NCBI GenBank assembly: GCA_913056425.1
Contig: CAJXLR010000122.1
Location: 1 to 5,945, forward strand
From: an uncultured Bacteroidota bacterium
Lineage (GTDB): Bacteria > Bacteroidota > Bacteroidia > NS11-12g > UBA9320
DNA length: 5,945 bases
Direction of reading: 5' to 3'
Shown here: in pieces, positions 1-5,830 of the stretch
How positions within the stretch are numbered: position 1 is the first letter of the stretch
Layout of the letters: every line of letters starts with the position of its first letter
Position numbers and translations under genes: made by a program
Notes under the pieces: generated by a model
What the model was told of the DNA's origin: nothing
Seen by the model: only the letters and a program-made list of their open reading frames with translations
Databases searched by the model: none

Positions 1-735
1 AGCGAAAAAGAATGGCAGAAGAGAGCGCATGCGGAATGTGAAATTGTTTCGAACAACAAGGCAAATTGGAAGGAGTTCAAATCATTTCCTCCGGTTTGGA
101 GTATCAACTATCCATTACACGGTAAGAATCTGAACTTTGAAGTTCAGCGTACCCGCTATAAACACGTAGGATTGTTCCCGGAGCACTTTGTTAACTGGAA
201 CTTCATTTACGAAAAAGTACAGCGCATTAACGACGCAAAAGTGCTTAACCTGTTTGCTTACACCGGTGGAGCATCACTCGCAGCCAAAGCCGCAGGTGCA
301 GACGTTGTACACGTAGACAGTATTCGTCAAGTAGTTACTTGGGCTCGTAAAAATATGATGAGTAGTGGTTTGAGTGATATCCGATGGGTGGTGGAAGATG
401 CTTTAAAGTTCGCTCAACGAGAGCAACGACGGGGCAATACGTATAACGGCATAATACTCGATCCTCCTGCCTTCGGACTTGGAGCAAAAGGAGAACGCTG
501 GAAGTTAGAGGACTCTCTTCCGGATATCATGAAGACGGTGAACGACATTGTTGATCGAAAGAATGGTTTTGTGGTGCTCAATACGTACTCTCCGGGTATG
601 ACACCTCTCGTAATTGATAATATTCTAAGAAGCATTGTCACAAAGCTACCGAATGTGCAGACCAAAGAATTGTTTTTGCAATCTGAGACCGGCTTTAAAC
701 TCCCTACAGGTGTTACAGGAATAGCTACTTCGTGA
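1..735 (+). CDS. Class I SAM-dependent methyltransferase, COG1092/RlmI-like (5' end missing)
   Basis: The reading frame is open from base 1 to the TGA at 733-735, giving 244 visible residues; the true start lies left of the window. An internal TTG at 172 is not a credible start because the conserved family sequence already runs through residues 27-73 (including RTRYKHVGLFPEHFVNW). The Rossmann SAM-binding motif NLFAYTGGA is at visible residues 83-91, the acidic motif II residue is in HVDS (D106), and the motif IV signature DPPAFG is at 154-159. These mark the COG1092/PF10672-type RNA methyltransferase fold, in which SAM donates a methyl group, usually to rRNA, in the cytoplasm. The strand after motif IV reads VVLNTYSPG (191-199) and carries no cysteine, unlike the 5-methylcytosine enzyme RlmI, so the target base cannot be inferred. 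Family members are roughly 290-400 residues, so 50 or more residues are probably missing. The next gene follows on the same strand after 30 bp. Confidence 0.88.
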   Translation, partial: SEKEWQKRAHAECEIVSNNKANWKEFKSFPPVWSINYPLHGKNLNFEVQRTRYKHVGLFPEHFVNWNFIYEKVQRINDAKVLNLFAYTGGASLAAKAAGADVVHVDSIRQVVTWARKNMMSSGLSDIRWVVEDALKFAQREQRRGNTYNGIILDPPAFGLGAKGERWKLEDSLPDIMKTVNDIVDRKNGFVVLNTYSPGMTPLVIDNILRSIVTKLPNVQTKELFLQSETGFKLPTGVTGIATS

Positions 736-765
736 TATTTTTTTTAACAGCGAAGGGACATTTTA

Positions 766-2955
766 ATGACTTCAATCGTCGTATCTTTGTACACTGTGAG
801 AAAAAGTACTGTACTTCTATTTCTCCTAGGGATGTTATGCCTTTCGGCAGCAGCACAAACCCCTACTGTGCACGCGAGTTCCGTGAGTTTCTCAGACGTT
901 TACTGTAACGAAGTAACCATTTCATGGACTTCCGGGGATGGTGACAATCGATTGATGTTCATGCGTGAAGGTGCTGCAGTAGATACCTTACCTCAAGATT
1001 TTCAAGTGTATGCGGTAGATAGCGAGTTTGGTGCACCAGGTTCAAAGGTTAAGAACTCGTACGCGGTTTATAACGGCACAGGGAATAGCGTTACCATAAG
1101 TGGCTTGAAAAAAAGCACTACGTATCACATTGCAATTTTCGAATACAACAACAATTCCGGTACGGAGTACTACACGTCTAACGGTTACGCAACCGCCTCA
1201 CAGAAAACAGAGAATATTACAGCCAACTTTTCAATCGATACGAAATACCAGTGTCTGGATGGGAACTCCTTCACATTTACGAATGCTTCATCGAACTCTT
1301 TCGGGGTAAGCATGGCCGCCATGACGTATGAATGGGATTTTGGTGATAAGTCAACCATCGTTACCACACAAAATGCGAGTTATTCCTATTCTACAGGTGG
1401 GATTTTTGATGTAACGCTTACGGCGAAAACCATAGGTTGTGAGACCGATACAGCCATCCGAGATACAGTGGTTGTACCCTGGGTCATAGATTTTGAACTT
1501 GATACCTCCATCCAAGGGAACGATACTATACAGTGTTTCGGTGATAATTCATTTGATATTTTGAATCTATCCGCTCCACCGGACAAACCGATTTACGGAT
1601 TATACGATAGAACACGAAGTTTCTGGTCTACCGATCGCGGTCATAGTGGCTCTGCGTTCAATTTTGATTTTAACTCATCCGACCCTGGCGAAATACGTGT
1701 GAAGCTGATTATGGGCAGATTGGTTTCTCCTGGTAGATCATACTGTTTCGATAGTACGGAAAAGGTATTCACCATTTTACCTCCAACCTTGGATAGTTCA
1801 ATGGTCTTGCCGAGTGACACGGCAATGTGTTTAACCGACAACAATTTTACGTTTACGCACACGGCCACTGCAGTGCAAGATACCAAGTGGTACTTTGGCG
1901 ATGGAGATAGCTCTGACCAAAATCAGGCAAACCACACTTATGGCTCAGCTGGTGCATACGAATATGTTTGTCAAGTAGTCGATACGAATGGTTGCATTGG
2001 TGAGGTTTCTGACACCGTTTTAGTGGTACAAATTCCGAACAACTACTTCACAGGACTCAGTGACGAGTATTGTCAGGGAGATCCAATCGTAAAGTTACAG
2101 CCCAACCTTCCGGGTGGCGAGTTCAGAGGAAGTGGTATCAGTACAACCGATTCTACGTTCAGCCCAAATACGCCGGGAACATTCATTATTGAATACGAAT
2201 ATGCCATTGGCAGTTGCCGCGATACCTTTTACGATACAACAGAGGTCTTAGCGCGACCTAATTTCAACTTAGGACCTGATACAATTATCTGTGGAGGAAC
2301 TACCATAACCTTATCAATCGATTCACCGGGTTATGCGTATTCATGGGATGATGGTTCAACCGGTCAAACTCGTGTGGTGAACTCTGCAGGAAATTATTGG
2401 GGTAGAGCTACGAATGGGAATTGTAGTTTTTCAGATACTATTGATATTACCGGAGTACAACTTCCTGATCCAAACTTAGGGAATGACACATCCATTTGTG
2501 GTGGTGAATTCGTAACAGTATCGATTCAAGCGGATGCCGGTACAATTGTGTGGAACGACGGGAGTCCAGCTGGATTTAGTCGTGAAATAACCGAAAGTGG
2601 TACCTATATCGCTACGGTTAATCACCCATGTGGTGTGGTCTCAGATACAATAAACGTAGACATCTTACCAACCGCCTGTGAGATATTTATACCGAACGCA
2701 TTTTCTCCGAATGATGATTTTCTTAATGAGGTTTTCTACCCTCAAGGATTATTTGTGTTTACCAGCATGCAAGTGTGGAATGAGTATGGAGAACAACTCT
2801 TTGAGTCGTTTGACGAAGGCAAAGGCTGGGACGGTAAAGTAAACGGGGAGGTTTGTCCTCCAGGAACTTATTACTATCTGATACGCTATCAGCTTCCGGA
2901 AGGAGGAACGTATGTTAAGAAGTCGGCCTCTGGTCCGGTTTTCCTAATCTGGTAG
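766..2955 (+). CDS. Secreted multidomain (FN3/PKD/Ig-like) protein with T9SS type B sorting domain
   Basis: The 729-residue product has an N-terminal signal peptide: R12-K13, a hydrophobic core at about 15-27, and probable cleavage after the AAA at 28-30. It should cross the inner membrane by Sec and the outer membrane by the type IX system. Domains in order: FN3-like, about 33-149; a PKD domain, about 154-237, with YEWDFGD at 188-194; a degenerate PKD-like module, about 247-340; a second clear PKD domain, about 345-425, with WYFGDGD at 375-381; an Ig-like module with CQGDP at 436-440 and GGEFRGSG; two tandem Ig-like repeats starting NLGPD (501) and NLGND (570); and a CHU_C/gliding-motility C-terminal domain, 638-729, starting CEIFIPNAFSPNDD and containing the typical WDGKVNG and PPGTYYY. 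This architecture fits a cell-surface or released adhesin; no enzyme domain is seen. Start: ATG 766 has a weak AAGG at 753-756 upstream. GTG at 796 is an alternative that gives a compact VRKSTVLL signal peptide. The stop directly abuts that of the convergent barrel gene. Confidence 0.9.
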   Translation: MTSIVVSLYTVRKSTVLLFLLGMLCLSAAAQTPTVHASSVSFSDVYCNEVTISWTSGDGDNRLMFMREGAAVDTLPQDFQVYAVDSEFGAPGSKVKNSYAVYNGTGNSVTISGLKKSTTYHIAIFEYNNNSGTEYYTSNGYATASQKTENITANFSIDTKYQCLDGNSFTFTNASSNSFGVSMAAMTYEWDFGDKSTIVTTQNASYSYSTGGIFDVTLTAKTIGCETDTAIRDTVVVPWVIDFELDTSIQGNDTIQCFGDNSFDILNLSAPPDKPIYGLYDRTRSFWSTDRGHSGSAFNFDFNSSDPGEIRVKLIMGRLVSPGRSYCFDSTEKVFTILPPTLDSSMVLPSDTAMCLTDNNFTFTHTATAVQDTKWYFGDGDSSDQNQANHTYGSAGAYEYVCQVVDTNGCIGEVSDTVLVVQIPNNYFTGLSDEYCQGDPIVKLQPNLPGGEFRGSGISTTDSTFSPNTPGTFIIEYEYAIGSCRDTFYDTTEVLARPNFNLGPDTIICGGTTITLSIDSPGYAYSWDDGSTGQTRVVNSAGNYWGRATNGNCSFSDTIDITGVQLPDPNLGNDTSICGGEFVTVSIQADAGTIVWNDGSPAGFSREITESGTYIATVNHPCGVVSDTINVDILPTACEIFIPNAFSPNDDFLNEVFYPQGLFVFTSMQVWNEYGEQLFESFDEGKGWDGKVNGEVCPPGTYYYLIRYQLPEGGTYVKKSASGPVFLIW
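782..789 (+). promoter_or_regulatory. Possible -7 promoter element TATCTTTG inside the start of the secreted-protein gene
   Basis: TATCTTTG matches the Bacteroidota sigma-A -7 consensus TAnnTTTG. It lies 6 nt before the in-frame GTG at 796, which would put the transcript start at or next to that codon. No TTG -33 element is visible at the expected distance, only a T run at 761-764. By chance a few such 6-base matches are expected in a window this size, so this is a tentative site. If real, it favours the GTG start over ATG 766. Confidence 0.3.
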
Positions 2956-3699
2956 TTAAAGCAAATAACTCACACCTACAGATACTGCAAACTGATAGAG
3001 GCGATACTCGACCAAAGCATCTTGGGCAGATCGAAGCAGCGGATAATCAAAGTGAGGTTGTACACTCAAAGTTGCATACTCGTCCAGCTTTAATTCATAT
3101 CTCGCACCTAGATTTAAACTTACGTTGAAACTTGTAGACTCGTAATCCGTGGCAATCGTATGTCGGTCATCACCAGCAACCGACCAACCAGGTGTGGCCA
3201 CACTTACCTTGTCGTTCATTAAAAAATCAAAGCTTATTCCCGGACTCATGTAAAAGCGCATCTTTCCGTTAATTTTCTTTCTCGTAAAAGTCCTTTGGTA
3301 GGCAACAGGTATCGACATATATCGATATCGATTGTAGAAGTATGCGTCTTTGGAGTTTATGGTTTGCGATATATCCAAGACACGACCTAATGACGGATGT
3401 ACGGTGTCGTTAAATTGTAAATCCTCTTTCATTCGTGTATAGCTCAAACCTTTGTAGTTCACTCCGAGTTGGATACCACTGTACTTATCAATTCCGATTA
3501 GGAACTTAATACCACCGCCCCAAATCACGCGTACTTTATCCATATTGTTGATGGAGTCTTTAATGTCGCTTGAAATTCCTGGTTGGGTAATCATGTGTCT
3601 AAACCCAAATCCCGGGGTTACGAAAGCTTCTACTCGACTTTGTCCGAACGAAAAGAATGAATTAGTTACGAGAAACGTGAATGTGATCAGATACTTCAA
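2956..3699 (-). CDS. Outer-membrane beta-barrel protein (porin-family-like), TTG start
   Basis: The 247-residue product starts with a signal peptide (hydrophobic segment about 4-18 ending SFGQ, cleavage near 19-20). It continues as alternating beta-strand sequence rich in aromatics and glycine, such as GIKFLIGIDKYSGIQLGVNY, FYMSPGISFDFLM and FNVSLNLGARYEL, and ends with a typical barrel strand, FAVSVGVSYLL. This resembles the PF13568/PorT-like small barrels of Bacteroidota, with about 8-10 strands. It lacks the longer PorP/SprF layout, and its cargo or function is unknown. Start: an in-frame stop lies at 3724-3726, and the only conventional start codon ahead of the signal peptide is TTG at 3697-3699, preceded by an A-rich stretch (AAAGAAAAAAATCAAT). 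The start lies inside the 3' end of the MATE gene (38-bp overlap). A promoter match is present at 3740-3768. The TAA stop abuts the stop of the convergent secreted-protein gene with no spacer. Confidence 0.8.
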   Translation of the reverse strand: MKYLITFTFLVTNSFFSFGQSRVEAFVTPGFGFRHMITQPGISSDIKDSINNMDKVRVIWGGGIKFLIGIDKYSGIQLGVNYKGLSYTRMKEDLQFNDTVHPSLGRVLDISQTINSKDAYFYNRYRYMSIPVAYQRTFTRKKINGKMRFYMSPGISFDFLMNDKVSVATPGWSVAGDDRHTIATDYESTSFNVSLNLGARYELKLDEYATLSVQPHFDYPLLRSAQDALVEYRLYQFAVSVGVSYLL

Positions 3700-5038
3700 A
3701 TTGATTTTTTTCTTTAGCGAGACTTATAAATCTGCGGTACAAAAATAAGGAGGCTAGGACTAAGGCAATTGTGAGACCAATCCACACCCCAAACATTTCA
3801 AGGCTGGTGTACTTGCCTAAGTAATATGCCATCGGGAGAGCGATAACCCAATATGCAAAAAGTGTGATGTATGATGGGATTTTGGTATCACCCATACCAC
3901 GCAGCAATCCAAGACTAACCGCTTGAAGTCCGTCAAAAAACTGGAACAATGCTGCCAAAATCATAAGCGATGATGCAATACTGGAAACAACCGATTCTTC
4001 CGTGAATAAGTTAACCAGAGGATTGCGGAATATCACAAAGCAAATAGCACTCACAAACATGAACACAGATACCATGAATGTTGTGTTTCGTCCAATCGCA
4101 ATAGTTTTACCCTGTTGGTCTTGTTCCCATGTTTCACCCACTTTAATCATACCGGCAACGCTAATCCCACTTGCGAACATGTAAGTGAAAGCAGCCAACT
4201 GGATCGCAATGGTATGCGCTGCGAGTTCAGGCTCTCCAATTTGACCTGCGATAATCGCAGCACCTGCAAATGCTGATACTTCAAAAAAGAATTGCCATCC
4301 ACTGGGAACACCTAATCGAAGAAGTCGTTTTACATGGTCGCGATAAATCTTCCGTTTAAATGTAGACCACGACATATTAATCCTTCTGTGGTAAATACAG
4401 TATAAACCGACGAATAGTGCCATGAACGACCTACTGATAAACGTCGCGTAACCTGCGCCAACCAAGCCATAAGCCGGTGATCCTAATTTTCCGTATATGA
4501 AGATCCAATTCAAGGCTGCATTCAATCCTAGTGCCAAGAATGTAGCGTACATCGCGGCACGAGTTAAGTTGTGCCCATCAGATACCGATTTAAATGTTAG
4601 GTAAAGGAACATGGGCAACATACTATAGGCTAAGACTCTGAAATAGGGTATTGCCGCCGCTTCAACTGCCGCAGTTTGTTTAAAAATCCAGAAGTATTCA
4701 ATTAGTAATTGTAAAACGATGAATGTGAAAATGCCCAATCCCACATTTATGAGCATAGAAGCATTAATGATGTTCTGTGTCTTTGGCTCTTTTTTTGTTT
4801 GTTCTCCGGCGATGGTAGCCGAGAAAACCATGAGCACGCCAATACCAAAAATAGTAGCAATAAAGAACACCGTGTTGCTTATACCCGCTGCGGCAAGCGG
4901 TACGTAACCTAGCCGACCAACCATGGCATTGTCCACCAAGCCAATCAAGACCAAGCCAACGTTGCCCGCAACAACGGGGGCCCCGAGTCGGAGCAAGGAG
5001 CGCTGTATGGTTGGATTGAAGTACCGCTGGAGAAACAT
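3662..5038 (-). CDS. MATE family (NorM-like) multidrug/cation antiporter
   Basis: This is a 458-residue polytopic inner-membrane protein with about 12 hydrophobic segments in two homologous halves, the usual MATE length and layout. MATE pumps export cationic drugs or metabolites in exchange for Na+ or H+. Family signatures seen: VDNAMVG at 35-41, FFFEVSAFAGAA at 250-261, AAHTIAIQ at 273-280, and LLRGMGDTKIP at 378-388. The acidic residues D36, E253 and D369 fall in the positions of the cation-site residues described for Vibrio NorM (D36, E255, D371), suggesting a NorM-type, cation-coupled transporter; the substrate is unknown. ATG at 5036-5038 is the natural start: the first helix begins soon after, and a TAnnTTTG promoter element ends 4 nt upstream. 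The last 38 bp, coding for the hydrophilic C-terminal tail, overlap the start of the beta-barrel gene in another frame. The gene is divergent from the sirtuin gene, with 22 bp between the start codons. Confidence 0.93.
   Translation of the reverse strand: MFLQRYFNPTIQRSLLRLGAPVVAGNVGLVLIGLVDNAMVGRLGYVPLAAAGISNTVFFIATIFGIGVLMVFSATIAGEQTKKEPKTQNIINASMLINVGLGIFTFIVLQLLIEYFWIFKQTAAVEAAAIPYFRVLAYSMLPMFLYLTFKSVSDGHNLTRAAMYATFLALGLNAALNWIFIYGKLGSPAYGLVGAGYATFISRSFMALFVGLYCIYHRRINMSWSTFKRKIYRDHVKRLLRLGVPSGWQFFFEVSAFAGAAIIAGQIGEPELAAHTIAIQLAAFTYMFASGISVAGMIKVGETWEQDQQGKTIAIGRNTTFMVSVFMFVSAICFVIFRNPLVNLFTEESVVSSIASSLMILAALFQFFDGLQAVSLGLLRGMGDTKIPSYITLFAYWVIALPMAYYLGKYTSLEMFGVWIGLTIALVLASLFLYRRFISLAKEKNQFEVSDHIHVSRN
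3740..3768 (-). promoter_or_regulatory. Predicted promoter of the beta-barrel gene, inside the MATE coding region
   Basis: Read on the minus strand, TTG (3768-3766), an 18-bp spacer and TATTTTTG (3747-3740) match the full Bacteroidota consensus TTG-N17-23-TAnnTTTG. Transcription would start around 3733-3735, leaving a leader of about 35 nt before the TTG start at 3699. This would let the barrel gene be transcribed independently of the upstream MATE gene. The call rests on the consensus match and position only. Confidence 0.5.
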
Positions 5039-5056
5039 CCGTCAAAAGTATATTTG
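5027..5056 (+). promoter_or_regulatory. Predicted promoter of the sirtuin gene (CTG-N19-TATATTTG)
   Basis: TATATTTG at 5049-5056 matches the Bacteroidota -7 consensus and ends 4 nt before the ATG at 5061. CTG at 5027-5029, with a 19-bp spacer, is one mismatch from the -33 TTG and lies inside the first codons of the MATE gene. A transcript start about 5 nt after the -7 element would coincide with the start codon, giving a leaderless mRNA. The two bases 5049-5050 are shared with the MATE -7 element on the other strand. Confidence 0.55.
5043..5050 (-). promoter_or_regulatory. Predicted -7 promoter element of the MATE gene (TACTTTTG)
   Basis: On the minus strand TACTTTTG matches TAnnTTTG and ends 4 nt before the MATE ATG at 5038. 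Transcription would start at or very near the A of the ATG, implying a leaderless mRNA. No good TTG -33 element is seen at the expected distance; the region inside the sirtuin start reads AATTTCTTC. The element shares bases 5049-5050 with the opposite-strand sirtuin element. Confidence 0.5.
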
Positions 5057-5060
5057 TTTC

Positions 5061-5741
5061 ATGAAGAAATTGGTGGTGTTGACCGGTGCTGGAATGAGTG
5101 CAGAAAGTGGTATCCAAACCTTCCGTGGATCCGGAGGCCTATGGGAAGGCTACGATGTGATGGATGTTGCAACACCGGAGGCCTGGAAGCGAAACCCAAA
5201 ACTTGTGTTGGATTTTTACAACAAAAGGAGGGAGAACGCTTTGAGTGCCAGTCCCAATCAAGGTCATCGTTTGTTGGCGGAGATGGAATCGGAATTTGAT
5301 ATGGAGATTATAACTCAGAATATCGATGATCTTCATGAGCGTGCAGGCAGTTCGAACGTGTTACATCTTCACGGAGAGATTCGAAAAGCCAGAAGCACAG
5401 CAAATCCGAATTTGATTTATCACTTGGAGAAGCCAACGATTGATTGGGGTGAAACATGCGAATTGGGTAGTCAACTCAGACCGCACATTGTTTGGTTTGG
5501 AGAGCCCGTACCAATGATTGAAGAAGCCGCAAAAAGAGTGTTAACCGCGGATGTTTTGGTAGTTATCGGAACCAGTATGTCGGTTTACCCGGCAGCAGGA
5601 CTTACTCAGTTTGCTCCAGCCCAAACGCCTATTTACTTGATTGACCCTAACCCAAACCACGAAGGAAGCAGTCGTTTCACCCACATTGTAAAAGGGGCAG
5701 AAGATGGCGTTGTGGAGTTGAGAAAGCTATTAGTTGGTTAA
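5061..5741 (+). CDS. cobB: NAD-dependent protein deacylase (sirtuin, CobB/SIRT5-like) lacking zinc cysteines
   Basis: The 226-residue cytoplasmic Sir2 enzyme removes acyl groups from lysines using NAD+, yielding nicotinamide and O-acyl-ADP-ribose. Visible motifs: the NAD-binding GAGMSAESGIQTFR (9-22), TQNIDDLHERAG (85-96), the catalytic histidine H104 in LHLHGE, RPHIVWFGEPVP (140-151), GTSMSVYPAAG (170-180) and the NAD-contacting LIDPNP (193-198). Y53 and R56 in FYNKRR match the YxxR motif (E. coli CobB Y92/R95) linked to recognition of succinyl- and malonyl-lysine. The insert at 108-139, where CobB-type enzymes usually have four zinc-binding cysteines, holds only C133, so no Cys4 zinc site can form. 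ATG 5061 is chosen because the family starts just before the GAG motif and a promoter element sits 4 nt upstream. The frame stays open leftward to 4923, but that part is antisense to MATE. The gene is convergent with dnaK. Confidence 0.93.
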   Translation: MKKLVVLTGAGMSAESGIQTFRGSGGLWEGYDVMDVATPEAWKRNPKLVLDFYNKRRENALSASPNQGHRLLAEMESEFDMEIITQNIDDLHERAGSSNVLHLHGEIRKARSTANPNLIYHLEKPTIDWGETCELGSQLRPHIVWFGEPVPMIEEAAKRVLTADVLVVIGTSMSVYPAAGLTQFAPAQTPIYLIDPNPNHEGSSRFTHIVKGAEDGVVELRKLLVG

Positions 5742-5780
5742 CTGTTATTCTAAACTGTAGCTAAATTGAATAAATAACAC

Positions 5781-5808
5781 AAAAAAAACCCAGACATAAT
5801 TGTCCGGG
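5781..5808 (-). terminator. Rho-independent terminator of dnaK
   Basis: Read on the minus strand, CCCGGACA-ATTA-TGTCTGGG forms an 8-bp stem (one G-U pair) with a 4-nt loop, followed immediately by eight T residues (5788-5781). It starts 22 nt after the dnaK stop codon. On the plus strand the stem has an A-C mismatch and no T tract follows, so it should work mainly for dnaK and not for the convergent sirtuin gene. Confidence 0.85.
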
Positions 5809-5830
5809 CTCTGGTTATAAATCGTTTCGC

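Noticed and set aside
700..745. T8 run (738-745) after the methyltransferase stop, as a possible terminator
   Set aside because: No stable GC-rich hairpin precedes it; only weak, interrupted pairings are found around the stop codon.
2954..2970. AGTTA-N7-TAACT inverted repeat at the convergent stop codons
   Set aside because: The stem is only 5 bp and AT-rich with no T tract, so it is too weak to call a bidirectional terminator.
3321..3332. 12-bp palindrome ATCGATATCGAT
   Set aside because: It lies inside the barrel gene and is explained by coding for alternating Arg-Tyr residues (RYRY).
3697..3711. Programmed frameshift at the A7 run fusing MATE to the barrel protein
   Set aside because: It would fuse a pump's cytosolic tail to a secretion signal, which makes no biological sense; separate initiation at TTG explains the overlap.
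4923..5060. In-frame 46-residue N-terminal extension of the sirtuin
   Set aside because: It is antisense to the MATE N-terminus, has no sirtuin similarity, and the family start and promoter element both point to ATG 5061.
4764..5117. 117-residue minus-strand reading frame overlapping the MATE and sirtuin starts
   Set aside because: It is a shifted-frame shadow of the MATE gene, with no domain or compositional support.
5740..5758. AACTGT direct repeat after the sirtuin stop
   Set aside because: Two 6-base copies 13 bp apart are within chance expectation in a short AT-rich spacer.
5787..5816. Alternative stem AACC(C)AGA/TCTGGTT competing with the dnaK terminator
   Set aside because: It contains a bulge and has a long loop and no T tract; the 8-bp stem with the T8 tract is clearly the better structure.
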